Below, piece by piece: positions 8,609 through 17,560 of a stretch of DNA of 64,000 nucleotides. The notes under the pieces were generated by a model. The model was not told the DNA's origin and searched no databases. It was given only the letters and a program-made list of their open reading frames with translations. The number at the start of each line of letters is the position of its first letter. Within the stretch, counting starts at the first letter, position 1. This stretch comes from Oceanispirochaeta sp. M1 (GTDB taxonomy: Bacteria > Spirochaetota > Spirochaetia > DSM-2461). The stretch is taken from the NCBI RefSeq assembly GCF_003346715.1, contig NZ_QQPQ01000004.1, positions 1 to 64,000 of the forward strand, written 5' to 3'. The position numbers and the translations under genes were made by a program.

Positions 8609-9589
8609 TTATTCAAAATCCCTGATTTCCTGCAGCTGGTTCTGAAGATCCATTATTTCATTTTCCCAGAAGACTTCACTCCCCCAGTCAGGATAGTGTG
8701 TTCGGAAACTGTAGTCATCCTTCTGCCGACCGCACCAGGCCAGAAAATAGACCATGCGCATAACTCGCAGGGGTTCTACCAATCCAAGGGCATCGGGATT
8801 CATTTCACAGAATTCCTGATACCCATCCAGGAGCATAAAAAACTCTTTTCTGCAGGCTGAAGCATGACCGGGAAGCAGGAGCCAGAAATCCTGTACTGCA
8901 GGGCCGGTAGCCATATCGTCAAAGTCAATAATCATCAGCCCCTGATCCATTCTATCCAGAATATTTCCGCAATGAAAATCACCGTGAATACGATGCTCCT
9001 CAACATCCCGAAAAAGAGGATTAATCAGATCTGAAATATCTGATGCAAGTTTTTCAAACTCTCCTGCATGACCGCCGGGTATCCAGTTTTTCTCCAGAAT
9101 CTCACTGCAGTCCCGAAGAAAGGTTCCACCAGGATGGATTCTCGGTCTGCTGGGAGCATCATCCTGCCGGCCGGCGCTGTGCATTCTCCCAATGAGCTGC
9201 CCCAGGCGGTACCACTGCTCATCATCTTCCCGAAACTCCCAGAGCCTTCCGCTTTTATAGGGATACAGGGCAAAGAGGATTCCCTCCTCCGTTCTACCCA
9301 GTGTGTCCTCGGATTTCAGTATTTCGGGGAGGGCCAGAGGAATATCCATCTCATGACAGTCTTCCATAAAATCATGTTCTTCCCTGATAGCCTCTTCAGA
9401 CCAGCGTCCGGGACGGTAGAACTTGGCTACAAAGCGTCCCCCCTCATCATCCTGAAGTTCATAAACCCTATTAATATAACTGGGAAGAGGATGTACCAGA
9501 GGAGACAGTGAGAGTCCACTCTCTTTCTCTACGGCATCAATTATGAGTGAAGGTTCAAGGGAGTCGAAATCTCCTGCATTACTATTCAT
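8609..9589 (-). CDS. SrkA/YihE-like aminoglycoside phosphotransferase-fold kinase
   Basis: This 326-residue protein resembles the stress-response kinase SrkA (YihE) of the aminoglycoside phosphotransferase fold. The N-terminal lobe shows RFVAKFYRPGRWSEEAIREEHDF, with the ATP-binding lysine. The catalytic loop is HGDFHCGNIL and the metal-binding aspartate sits in IIDFDDMATGP. SrkA phosphorylates proteins and counters stress-induced death in E. coli; the target here is unknown. The ATG at 9589 gives the family's usual length (E. coli 328). A TTG 14 codons earlier is possible but has a poorer ribosome site. It is transcribed divergently from the TPR gene. Confidence 0.8.
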   Translation of the reverse strand: MNSNAGDFDSLEPSLIIDAVEKESGLSLSPLVHPLPSYINRVYELQDDEGGRFVAKFYRPGRWSEEAIREEHDFMEDCHEMDIPLALPEILKSEDTLGRTEEGILFALYPYKSGRLWEFREDDEQWYRLGQLIGRMHSAGRQDDAPSRPRIHPGGTFLRDCSEILEKNWIPGGHAGEFEKLASDISDLINPLFRDVEEHRIHGDFHCGNILDRMDQGLMIIDFDDMATGPAVQDFWLLLPGHASACRKEFFMLLDGYQEFCEMNPDALGLVEPLRVMRMVYFLAWCGRQKDDYSFRTHYPDWGSEVFWENEIMDLQNQLQEIRDFE

Positions 9590-9650
9590 GGATTCAACCT
9601 GTGGGCAAGTGCCTGATTTATTACTTAGCAAAAAGACTGACCTTAAAGAG

Positions 9651-9679
9651 CTGACTTGTCAAGACAGACCGTATATACT
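9651..9679 (+). promoter_or_regulatory. Promoter of the TPR-protein gene
   Basis: -35 CTGACT (9651-9656), 17-bp spacer, -10 TATACT (9674-9679), 36 bp before the start codon. Confidence 0.5.
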
Positions 9680-9715
9680 GGCTTTACTTCAATCCCGGAA
9701 CATTAAGGACATGCC

Positions 9716-10936
9716 ATGAAGCCTTTAAAAAACATATTTCTGATCTTTTTCCTCTTTGCAGCTTTTCAACCACTGAGTGCTGCTGAAAACAAAAAAAACA
9801 GCTCGGTCCTGGATGATGTAGACCGCCTGATAACTCAGAAACAGTATCAAAGTGCATGGACCCTGCTCCACGATGAAGCAGAAGATCTGGATATATCAGA
9901 TATGATTCTTAAAAAAACTGAACTGACCCTGCTCTACTATGCCAAAACCAATCTCCATCAGATGTTTGCCTTTGCGGATCTCAGAGAGAATGAAGAACTG
10001 AGCGATATAAGGGGACAGGAAGGGAGTTTCGACTTCAAACTCTATGATCCGGCTGGCGCTCTGACAATGGTGATAAAGGAGAATCCCGACAGACGGGAGG
10101 CCTACTACTGGCTGGCTGAATACTATCACCAGGTAATGACCCTGTATGGTGAAGAGTGGGAAAAGCCTCAGGAAGATATTCGCTCCCTGGTAATTGCCAA
10201 CTTCCGGATGGCTGCGGCTCTGGGGATGGAAACAGAAGAGATATACTCAAAACTGTCTTACACTGAGCTTCTTTCAGGCAGCTGGGAGGCGGCGGTAGAA
10301 GATCTGCAGAAGGCTCTCGAATATAACAATGCCAACCCGGCCTACTACCATGACCTGGCCATAGCCCATCTGAATATGAAAAAAAATAATGAAGCCCTCT
10401 CCTATATCGAAAAGGCCATCAATCTCTATACCGATCCCTTCTACAAAGCGGACAGCGCGTTCCTTGCGTCTACGATTGCACTCCATCTTGAAGACAGCGA
10501 CAAGGCAGAATCATATCTCATCAAGGGTGGAGCCTTCTCTCCCGATGACTATCGTTTCCCGGACAGACTGATCCGTCTCTACCTGAATAAATCTGACTTT
10601 GTTAATGCACGTGATGCTGCTGGAGATCTTTTTGCCATGTATCCTGAAAATCCTGCCAACTGTACCACCATCATTCAATACTTCTACAGCGTCGGGAAAC
10701 TGGATGAAACATCTGTTTTCTTCAAAACCCAATTGGAAAAATATCAGGGACAAGCCGAGATACTGGGCAATCTTTACTTCCACAAGGCCATAAGCGCCAG
10801 ATATCAGGGCTTGAATGATGAAGCTCTGGAGTCATTCACAGTGGCAGAGACTGAGTTCGCAAAGGTTTATTCCAGAGATAATCAGGTTTTCCAGGCTATT
10901 GAGAAGATGACTGCTGAACTTCTTCCGACAGAGTAG
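9716..10936 (+). CDS. Exported tetratricopeptide-repeat protein
   Basis: This 406-residue protein has a signal peptide (hydrophobic segment at about 6-22, cleavage after LSA) and no lipobox cysteine, so a soluble periplasmic form is most likely. At least two TPR-like units are visible around residues 187-255 (SYTELLSGSWEAAVEDLQKALEYN, then AIAHLNMKKNNEALSYIEKAINLY), with weaker ones toward the C-terminus. TPR arrays mediate protein-protein contacts; no enzymatic domain is seen. It stands alone between divergent and convergent neighbours, so its partner is unknown. Confidence 0.75.
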   Translation: MKPLKNIFLIFFLFAAFQPLSAAENKKNSSVLDDVDRLITQKQYQSAWTLLHDEAEDLDISDMILKKTELTLLYYAKTNLHQMFAFADLRENEELSDIRGQEGSFDFKLYDPAGALTMVIKENPDRREAYYWLAEYYHQVMTLYGEEWEKPQEDIRSLVIANFRMAAALGMETEEIYSKLSYTELLSGSWEAAVEDLQKALEYNNANPAYYHDLAIAHLNMKKNNEALSYIEKAINLYTDPFYKADSAFLASTIALHLEDSDKAESYLIKGGAFSPDDYRFPDRLIRLYLNKSDFVNARDAAGDLFAMYPENPANCTTIIQYFYSVGKLDETSVFFKTQLEKYQGQAEILGNLYFHKAISARYQGLNDEALESFTVAETEFAKVYSRDNQVFQAIEKMTAELLPTE

Positions 10937-10944
10937 AAATTGAA

Positions 10945-12090
10945 TTAAAGATCATCCTGAGAAGAACTACCATTACTCCACACAACAGCATTCCTGCCGC
11001 CTTCTTTGGCCATATATAAACGTTTATCTGCCTTCTGAATGAGCAGCTCCTGGGTACAGTCTACGCTGGTCTGAGCTATCCCCGCACTGATAGTTACTTT
11101 TTTACGTACTCCCGAAAAAGAAAAGTTCTCAATTTTTTCCCGAATTCTCTCTCCAAGGATTTTTGCATCAATCGCAACTGTTTCCGGCAGGAGAACGATA
11201 AATTCCTCACCTCCGTAACGGAATACCTTATCCGAGATCCTCACAGAATTCCTTAATATGGTAGACAGCTCCTTAAGAACATCATCTCCGGTTATATGAC
11301 CATAATTATCATTTATCTTCTTAAAGTGATCGATATCTATCATCAGGATACAAAATCTTATCCCTGAACGTTCACTTCGGGACAGTTCCTTCTGTATTTC
11401 CTCTTTTAAGTAACGTCTGTTGTAAAGACCCGTAAGGGGATCGGTAACACTCTCAGTTTCAAGCATTTCATACTGCTTTTCCATTGTGATTCTGTTAAGA
11501 AAGTTCTCAATCCGTACTGTAGAAATGCTCAGATACAGAACCCAGCTCAGGCCGTAAAAGACTAAAGCCTGTATAATATGTTCCAGCTCAATCGTAATTA
11601 AAGAACTGAGAATCAGGTAGGAAAGGATTAGAAGAAATAAGACAAAAGTACTGAGATAGGCGAATTCTTTAGGATTTAACCAGATCATGGTACTGAGGGA
11701 CAACAAAACGATGAGAAATCCTGACAGTTCCATACCAAAATAGAGATCAAAGTATGTAAGTCCCATAAACAGAAAGGAGAGAGTGTAAAGATACAGGAGA
11801 AGCAGAACTTTTTTGCCTAAATCCGAAATTTCGAATCTCAGTACCTTAGGAATGAAAAGAAATAGAATTCCGTCACCCAATATCAGAGAAAAAATCACCT
11901 TATAAACATGATTATATTCAACTGTATCTGATCTTGGAAAAAAGAGATACTCCAACAGCAATACTGCTATTATTAAAATTATAGTGAGAGTCACAATTTT
12001 CATGTGACGGAAATTGAATGCATTCTGCTCTGATAAATAGAGCTCTCTATACTCTTCGGGCAGCTGATAATCTTTTCTTCTGAAAAACAT
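10945..12090 (-). CDS. Membrane-bound diguanylate cyclase (GGDEF)
   Basis: This 381-residue protein has about six hydrophobic helices in residues 30-205 and a GGDEF domain in the C-terminal half, making cyclic di-GMP from two GTP. The active-site loop is GGEEF (in VFRYGGEEFIVLLPE), a functional variant. An RxxD inhibitory site (RISD) lies five residues upstream, so product inhibition is expected. The substrate-binding segment DIDHFKKINDNYGH is intact. The membrane part has no sensor domain I can name. The ribosome site is weak (AAGG almost touching the ATG). Confidence 0.9.
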   Translation of the reverse strand: MFFRRKDYQLPEEYRELYLSEQNAFNFRHMKIVTLTIILIIAVLLLEYLFFPRSDTVEYNHVYKVIFSLILGDGILFLFIPKVLRFEISDLGKKVLLLLYLYTLSFLFMGLTYFDLYFGMELSGFLIVLLSLSTMIWLNPKEFAYLSTFVLFLLILSYLILSSLITIELEHIIQALVFYGLSWVLYLSISTVRIENFLNRITMEKQYEMLETESVTDPLTGLYNRRYLKEEIQKELSRSERSGIRFCILMIDIDHFKKINDNYGHITGDDVLKELSTILRNSVRISDKVFRYGGEEFIVLLPETVAIDAKILGERIREKIENFSFSGVRKKVTISAGIAQTSVDCTQELLIQKADKRLYMAKEGGRNAVVWSNGSSSQDDL

Positions 12091-12172
12091 ACCTTAATAG
12101 TAGATGTTCATTTTTTATATGACAAGAAAAATCAGGCTATTTTTTTATTTAGAAATTTGCCAGAATAGCGAT

Positions 12173-12793
12173 ATGAATGAAATGTACCTAATGCGCCACG
12201 GAGAAACAGAGTGGAACAGGGAGAAACGTTACCAGGGACAACTGGACTCTCCTTTAACAGAAACCGGGAGGTCCAGAACCCTCCTGCAGAAAAAGAGAAT
12301 TCAAACTCTTCATTTTTCCAATGTCTACTGCAGCCCCCTGGGCAGAACCCGCAATACCCTGAATATCCTATCTCCCGATACTGATAAAATAAACTTTGAA
12401 GATGGTCTGAAAGAGGTATCCCTGGGGATTCTTCAGGGAAAAACCCATAATGAACTCAGCAGTGAAGAAGCAGAGGCTCAGCATAATTTCTGGCACAATC
12501 CCGGTAGTTTTGAACTGGAAGGTGCCGAAAGCATGCCGGTACTTGAAAACAGAGTCCGGACATTTCTTGACAAACTTGAAAATGAGAAGGGACCGATCCT
12601 TGTAGTGACCCATACGGTTATAATCAAAATGATCCTCAAGATTCTTGAATCAAGACCCATTGAAAGACTCTGGGAGGATCCCTTTCTTCATCCGGCCACA
12701 ATTCTTGTAATAGATAGAAAAAACGGTTCCACAGTAAAAGAGGTCATCCATCCCGAAGAGGATATGCCACGGCCCGGCAGCTACACAGCTTGA
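12173..12793 (+). CDS. Histidine phosphatase family protein (phosphoglycerate mutase-like)
   Basis: This 206-residue cytoplasmic protein has the RHGETEWN motif (catalytic His9) close to its N-terminus and the second active-site histidine in LVVTHTVIIKMIL, as in cofactor-dependent phosphoglycerate mutases, alpha-ribazole phosphatase and broad phosphatases. The substrate cannot be told from sequence. The start is the ATG at 12173, which puts the RHG motif at the usual place; the open frame extends upstream into AT-rich non-family sequence. No clear Shine-Dalgarno sequence is seen. The sensor gene 12813-14423 follows after 19 bp and is likely co-transcribed. Confidence 0.8.
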   Translation: MNEMYLMRHGETEWNREKRYQGQLDSPLTETGRSRTLLQKKRIQTLHFSNVYCSPLGRTRNTLNILSPDTDKINFEDGLKEVSLGILQGKTHNELSSEEAEAQHNFWHNPGSFELEGAESMPVLENRVRTFLDKLENEKGPILVVTHTVIIKMILKILESRPIERLWEDPFLHPATILVIDRKNGSTVKEVIHPEEDMPRPGSYTA

Positions 12794-12812
12794 TCGAATT
12801 AAGGAGTAATAA

Positions 12813-14423
12813 TTGAAAGGCAGCATAAGATTTAACTGGAGAAAAGGGACCAACAGCAGACAGCTCATATGGAAAAGCAGTGTTCCCGGTATTTTTCTAC
12901 TGCTGATGATCGGCATGATTTTCTATGTCAGCAGCAGCCAGGTACAGCGGAATCTCACCAGACAGTATTTCAGCAGCAGTTCAAAGACTGCGATCCAGGC
13001 CATTGACCAGGTATACACTCCTTTGCTCCTGACGTTCAAAATATCCTCACTCTGGGTTCAGATCGGGCAGATTGATGATTTAGGAGATCCCGGGATTTAT
13101 GGTGACAGTCTTAAATCACTGATGCTCCAGGAATTCCTGATCCAGTCTTTAACATTCCGGGACAGTACAGGAAAGGAGCTGGATGCATATACACTGGAGA
13201 ATGGAGATATTGAATTATTTATAAACGAAAAAGATGCAGCTCAAACCCTGAATACAATGAGAGAATCCAGTGGTATGAGTTTTGTTAATACCCTGGGTTT
13301 TACGGAAATTGAAGAAAAGAGCAGGGTAAGTCCTTTGAAACTGAGCCAGTCTTACAATCTTCCCGTACTGAATAAAAGCGGTGTCACCCTCTATTACAAA
13401 CTGTATAAGGACAGTGAAACCTATATTGAGTTGTGGCTGGATTTCTCTTTGAAACAGCTGGCTACGGCAATATCTGAATACTCAATTGATGAAAATACTG
13501 TCATCTTTATTCTTCTTGATGATGAAGATTTTGTGACATATCCAATTCGGGAGCTTCTGAAGATAAAAAGAACGTCCGAGGGAGGAACACCCTTTGAGCT
13601 TAAATCCAATCCCCTTGATATTGAAATTATTCAGGCTATTTACAATCTTATGGAAAATCCTGACAGTACCGCATCCAGTATTAACAGAATATCTCTCCCG
13701 AGCGGAGACTGGTGGACGCAATACAGCACCATAGAGCTTATGGATTCATCAATTGTCATAGGCAGCTACACCCCGGAAGATAACCTGCTTATCGCCCGAA
13801 TTCAGAATCCTCTAATCATTTTGCTCATAGTTATCACTGCTTTCATCGGCTTCTATTTTTTCCTGCTCTTCAATGACTATAGAACTGTCCTGAAGACACA
13901 GCTTGTTATTACTGAAGAAGAAAAAGTAAAACAGATGATAATTCTGGGAGAAAATCTTTACTGTGAGTTCAAATCATCCATGCGCTGGGATTACAAGGAA
14001 GAGTGTGCCAGCAAAATCATGGAGCAGGTCATCATGAAATCCATCTCAGCATTCAGCAACAGCGATGGAGGAACTCTATTGGTGGGCGTTCAGGACGATG
14101 GAGAGATTCTCGGACTGGAAAAAGATTACGCCTGCCTCAAGGAAGTGGGAAAAGACTACTTTGAACTTCATCTCAGGACGCTGATGTCCAATATGTTCGG
14201 CGTTGCTTATCCGGTTAGCAATATCAAGGTGGATTTTCCTGTGATAAACGGCTGTGAGATATGCAGAATAAACATAAGACCCGGAGATAAGCCGCTCTAC
14301 ATAGTAAACAATGAAAAGGGAAGCGGGAAAACTGAAAAGTTCTTTGTACGCTCCGGTAATTCATCAAGACAAATCAGCAGTCTGAAAGAAATTACAGACT
14401 ACGTCATGAACCGCTTCAGTTGA
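12813..14423 (+). CDS. Membrane sensor with cytoplasmic AlbA_2 (Schlafen-type) domain
   Basis: This 536-residue protein has a TTG start preceded by AAGGAG. It has an N-terminal membrane anchor (about 24-40), an extracytoplasmic region of about 285 residues, a second membrane helix (about 330-352), and a cytoplasmic domain (about 382-520) that resembles AlbA_2/Schlafen-type domains: YCEFKSS, then SAFSNSDGGTLLVGVQDDGEILGLE, then EKFFVRSGNSSRQISSLKE. AlbA_2 domains are usually in soluble ATP-binding regulators; here the domain is in the position a kinase or cyclase would occupy in a one-component sensor. The output activity is unknown. It probably forms a small operon with the upstream phosphatase gene. 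Confidence 0.75.
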   Translation: MKGSIRFNWRKGTNSRQLIWKSSVPGIFLLLMIGMIFYVSSSQVQRNLTRQYFSSSSKTAIQAIDQVYTPLLLTFKISSLWVQIGQIDDLGDPGIYGDSLKSLMLQEFLIQSLTFRDSTGKELDAYTLENGDIELFINEKDAAQTLNTMRESSGMSFVNTLGFTEIEEKSRVSPLKLSQSYNLPVLNKSGVTLYYKLYKDSETYIELWLDFSLKQLATAISEYSIDENTVIFILLDDEDFVTYPIRELLKIKRTSEGGTPFELKSNPLDIEIIQAIYNLMENPDSTASSINRISLPSGDWWTQYSTIELMDSSIVIGSYTPEDNLLIARIQNPLIILLIVITAFIGFYFFLLFNDYRTVLKTQLVITEEEKVKQMIILGENLYCEFKSSMRWDYKEECASKIMEQVIMKSISAFSNSDGGTLLVGVQDDGEILGLEKDYACLKEVGKDYFELHLRTLMSNMFGVAYPVSNIKVDFPVINGCEICRINIRPGDKPLYIVNNEKGSGKTEKFFVRSGNSSRQISSLKEITDYVMNRFS

Positions 14424-14453
14424 ACCATAAGGATTGATATCAAAAATTTAAAA

Positions 14454-14483
14454 TTGGACTCTGCGAAAGGAGTGGTTTAAAAT
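14454..14483 (+). promoter_or_regulatory. Promoter of the 54-residue protein gene
   Basis: -10 TAAAAT (14478-14483) with an 18-bp spacer to a weak -35 TTGGAC (14454-14459). Confidence 0.4.
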
Positions 14484-14514
14484 AAAAAGATACAAACTCA
14501 AGGAAGGTTCATTT

Positions 14515-14679
14515 ATGTCAGAGAAAACAATTACTGTAAAAGAATTTGCAGATGAATTAGCAAAACGCCTGGAAGCCGGAAAAACAGTCGACTGCTGCAA
14601 GAAAGAGCTCCTCAACCTGGCAGCCCTGGCCGGCAAAAAAATGGGCTCCGAGATGATCAAGGTTGACTGGAAAGACTGA
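14515..14679 (+). CDS. Small cytoplasmic protein of 54 residues
   Basis: A short gene preceded by a strong ribosome site (AGGAAGG, 6 nt before the ATG) and its own candidate promoter. The product begins MSEKTITVKEFADELAK and ends MIKVDWKD. It is charged, probably helical, with a CC pair in the middle (TVDCCKKELLNLAALAGKK) and no membrane segment. I do not recognise the family. The good translation signals and balanced codon use support a real gene. Confidence 0.6.
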   Translation: MSEKTITVKEFADELAKRLEAGKTVDCCKKELLNLAALAGKKMGSEMIKVDWKD

Positions 14680-14728
14680 TACGGAATTTATTCTAAATGA
14701 TTAGAATAGAACAGTAATAAAAATTTAA

Positions 14729-14757
14729 TTTACCTCCTTTCTCATCCGGTATATGAT
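14729..14757 (+). promoter_or_regulatory. Promoter of the outer-membrane protein gene
   Basis: -35 TTTACC (14729-14734), 17-bp spacer, -10 TATGAT (14752-14757), followed by AAGGAG and a TTG start. Confidence 0.5.
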
Positions 14758-14785
14758 GGAGCCTGCATAAAAAGGAGAAAGTGAT

Positions 14786-15826
14786 TTGAAAAAATGTTTT
14801 GTGGTACTCCTGGTACTGTTTTTATCGGTCCCCTCGGTTTTTGCCCTTGATGAAATAACTCATCAGACCAGTTGGGGTGCGGAATTCGCCTATTACGCTG
14901 ACAGCAATGAGGGACAGAACGCCACTGGCGGTTTTGAATGGCCCGATTATACTCCCGAAGACCTCCCCCCCGATTTCGTACCCATAGATGGAGACGCGGG
15001 AAGACCTCTGGGGAGCGGATGGGGAGCAGTGGAGCTTCAGCTTTTTGCGGGACATACTGTAACGGTTCCCTTTCTTCAGGGCAGCGGTGCCATGACCAAA
15101 GATAATAATATCCAATTCGGGGTCAAGGCTTATATCGCTCCGGTTGTTGCCTATGTGGAGACAAAAGTATCATTTACACCCATAGCTTTTTTAAACTTTG
15201 ACATTGGTTACTCCATAGGTTCCGGATGGCATGGATTTGGGTTTAACGGGTTAGGACTTAACAATGATGGAACAGGAACCCCCCTTCAGGATGCCTTCGC
15301 AGGTGCTGCCATGGAGACCTGGGCAAGCGGAACATTCCAGTTTGACCTTGCGGCTGTTGTTCCCGGTGAGTGGAACCATGTAGTGATGGTAGCCAATGCA
15401 AAATTCAAATATGTAAATTATACCGAAGCCGGCAGCGATGATCCCTGGCAGTGGAAAGCCGATAAGGGTGAAAACTACAACGGACTTGTATTCCAGGGAA
15501 CTTACCTGCTCGGGTATCAGATGCCCATGAAACTCGATACAGTCGGATTTATGGTTGAAACAGGCCAGTATATAGACAGTGTAAAAGACATAGCACCTAT
15601 GGATTCCGATGATGGTTGGGGATCTGATTTTGTTAAAGTGACCTTTGGACCTCTGGCCAATATTACTTTTAATGAAAAAAATAATCTGACGATCCTTGCA
15701 CAGATGAAAACCGATAAAAGATACACCGATGATACAATCCACTACAACTGGTTTATAAACCGTGTATATGATTCAACTTATGTAAAGTTTCACAGACTGG
15801 CTCTAGCCTATACATATAAGTTCTGA
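14786..15826 (+). CDS. Predicted outer-membrane beta-barrel protein
   Basis: This 346-residue exported protein has a cleavable signal peptide (MKKCFVVLLVLFLSVPSVFA) and alternating, aromatic-rich strands throughout. It ends in LALAYTYKF, and the terminal phenylalanine is typical of outer-membrane barrels. Many Gly/Asp-rich loops suggest a porin or channel. The cysteine in the leader is too early to be a lipobox. The TTG start at 14786 has AAGGAG 8 nt upstream. It is monocistronic, between its own promoter and a strong terminator. Substrate unknown. Confidence 0.7.
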   Translation: MKKCFVVLLVLFLSVPSVFALDEITHQTSWGAEFAYYADSNEGQNATGGFEWPDYTPEDLPPDFVPIDGDAGRPLGSGWGAVELQLFAGHTVTVPFLQGSGAMTKDNNIQFGVKAYIAPVVAYVETKVSFTPIAFLNFDIGYSIGSGWHGFGFNGLGLNNDGTGTPLQDAFAGAAMETWASGTFQFDLAAVVPGEWNHVVMVANAKFKYVNYTEAGSDDPWQWKADKGENYNGLVFQGTYLLGYQMPMKLDTVGFMVETGQYIDSVKDIAPMDSDDGWGSDFVKVTFGPLANITFNEKNNLTILAQMKTDKRYTDDTIHYNWFINRVYDSTYVKFHRLALAYTYKF

Positions 15827-15856
15827 TAGTGATCTGAATTAAATGTGAATATTGAA

Positions 15857-15883
15857 AACGTCGGAAATCCGGCGTTTTTTTTT
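15857..15883 (+). terminator. Rho-independent terminator after the barrel gene
   Basis: Stem AACGTCGG/CCGGCGTT with an AAAT loop (one G-T pair), then nine T. Confidence 0.9.
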
Positions 15884-16005
15884 AATATATCTGTACTATT
15901 CCGTATTTTACCAGAATTCTATAAAATCCAATTTACAATTGAAATCTTCTTCAAATTTACTTACACGGTCTGCTCACAGGAGCAGATCAATGCTATAGGA
16001 ATAAT

Positions 16006-16563
16006 ATGAATAATCCGAAGGTTCATCTAAAAGAACTCTATACGACATTTTTTAAAATAGGTTCCGTCAGTTTCGGGGGGGGCTATGCCATGCTTCCCAT
16101 GCTTGAAAAAGAGCTTTCTGAAAAAAGAAACTGGGTCAGCGAGGAAGAACTGCTGGATTATTATGCCATCGGACAGTCCACACCCGGAATTATCGCCATT
16201 AACACGGCGACCTTTGTGGGATATAAGACCGCAGGAATTCCAGGTGCCCTGGCAGCAACCATGGGAATGGTTACTCCATCCCTGATAATTATCATACTGA
16301 TTGCTAGCTTTCTGGACCATTTTGACGAACAGCCTCTGGTACAGAAAGCATTGAAGGGAGTCAATATTGCAGTAGCGGTACTTCTTATCTCATCAGTATG
16401 GAAGTTCGCAAAAAAAACTGTAAAAAATATATGGGGAGGCCTTCTCTGCCTGGCAGCCTTTATGGCTGTGGGGTTTACTGCGGTCTCTCCCATACCCGTT
16501 GTACTTACGGCAGCCCTCTTGGGTGTACTCTCCTTTTTTGTACAGGGGAGGCATAAATCATGA
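16006..16563 (+). CDS. Short chromate transporter (CHR family), first subunit
   Basis: This 185-residue membrane protein is half the length of a ChrA fusion transporter. The family signature FGGGYAMLPMLEKEL (about 24-38) and the QSTPGIIAINTATFVGYKTAG block are intact, followed by several hydrophobic helices. CHR proteins export chromate or related oxyanions, with the two halves acting as a pair in short-chain types. It overlaps the second half-gene by ATGA at 16560. The anion actually carried is not predictable. Confidence 0.85.
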   Translation: MNNPKVHLKELYTTFFKIGSVSFGGGYAMLPMLEKELSEKRNWVSEEELLDYYAIGQSTPGIIAINTATFVGYKTAGIPGALAATMGMVTPSLIIIILIASFLDHFDEQPLVQKALKGVNIAVAVLLISSVWKFAKKTVKNIWGGLLCLAAFMAVGFTAVSPIPVVLTAALLGVLSFFVQGRHKS

Positions 16564-17120
16564 CAGTACTTTTCCTCTATTTTATATTCTTTAAAATCGG
16601 ACTCTTCACAATCGGAGGCGGTCTGGCAGCCCTCCCCCTTCTGCAGGATGAAGCCCTCAGCCGCGGATGGTTCAGCAGCAGTCAATTTTTCCATATGGTT
16701 GCAATCTCTGAATCAACACCCGGTCCCATCGGCATCAATATGGCCACATATGTAGGACTGGAACAGGCAGGGATTTTCGGCTCACTGGCAGCAACCCTCG
16801 GTCTTGTAAGCCCCTCATTGATTATAATCGTTATTGTTGCCCGTTATTTTCTCCATTTCAACGAGAAACCCTTAGTTCAGTCAGCTCTGTCCGGACTTAG
16901 ACCAGCGGTAACAGGTCTGATTGCCACTGCAGCCTACAATGTCCTCACAGTCGCAGTCATTCCAGTTCAGGCCTTCAGAGAGAGCGGGCGTTACATGGAT
17001 CTCATAGAACCCATGAACCTTCTGATCTTCTTTCTCATCGGATTCTCCTATCTGAAGTGGAAGGCTCATCCCATTGTCTATATCGCAGCTTCGGCTATAG
17101 CAGGGATGGTCCTTTTATGA
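16560..17120 (+). CDS. Short chromate transporter (CHR family), second subunit
   Basis: This 186-residue partner of the preceding half-transporter has FTIGGGLAALPLLQDEA near the N-terminus and ESTPGPIGINMATYVGLEQAG, the equivalents of the first subunit's motifs. It is predicted to sit in the inner membrane as a heterodimer with the first subunit. The ATGA overlaps on both sides (16560 and 17117) indicate translational coupling with the first subunit and with the Nudix hydrolase. Confidence 0.85.
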   Translation: MTVLFLYFIFFKIGLFTIGGGLAALPLLQDEALSRGWFSSSQFFHMVAISESTPGPIGINMATYVGLEQAGIFGSLAATLGLVSPSLIIIVIVARYFLHFNEKPLVQSALSGLRPAVTGLIATAAYNVLTVAVIPVQAFRESGRYMDLIEPMNLLIFFLIGFSYLKWKAHPIVYIAASAIAGMVLL

Positions 17121-17560
17121 GCCGCTGTACCAATATACCCGCCTCGTATCTCATCCTTTTAAAAGATAGAAAGATTCTTCTGCTCCAGCGTAGGAATACC
17201 GGATTCAGAGACGGTGAATACAGCTTTATAGCCGGACATGTGGAAGAGGGAGAATCCTTCACTACCGCAGTAATAAGAGAAGCACAGGAAGAAGCCGGAA
17301 TCCATATTAGAGAAGAGGATTTAAAAACCGCCCATGTAATGCACAGGAAGTCTGATGATTCAGTAAGAATGGATGTGTTCTTCACTGCAGAAGAGTGGCA
17401 GGGAGAAATCATAAACAGGGAACCAGAAAAATGCTCTGATCTTTCATGGTTCCCCATGGATAAGCTCCCGGAAAAAACCATCCCCTACATTAGAAAGGTT
17501 GTGGATTATATCCGGGAAGACTGTTATTACAGTGAGGAGGGCTGGCTACCAGCTCCCTGA
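17117..17560 (+). CDS. Nudix hydrolase
   Basis: This 147-residue protein has a complete Nudix box (G-x5-E-x7-REAQEEAGI, within GHVEEGESFTTAVIREAQEEAGI), which binds the metal and cleaves nucleoside diphosphate-linked compounds. The substrate is unknown; the fold often cleans up oxidised or excess nucleotides. The ATG at 17117 overlaps the stop of the second chromate-transporter subunit. The gene's 3' end overlaps the convergent TPM gene by 15 bp. Its place behind a chromate exporter could reflect oxidative-damage defence (inference only). Confidence 0.85.
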   Translation: MSRCTNIPASYLILLKDRKILLLQRRNTGFRDGEYSFIAGHVEEGESFTTAVIREAQEEAGIHIREEDLKTAHVMHRKSDDSVRMDVFFTAEEWQGEIINREPEKCSDLSWFPMDKLPEKTIPYIRKVVDYIREDCYYSEEGWLPAP

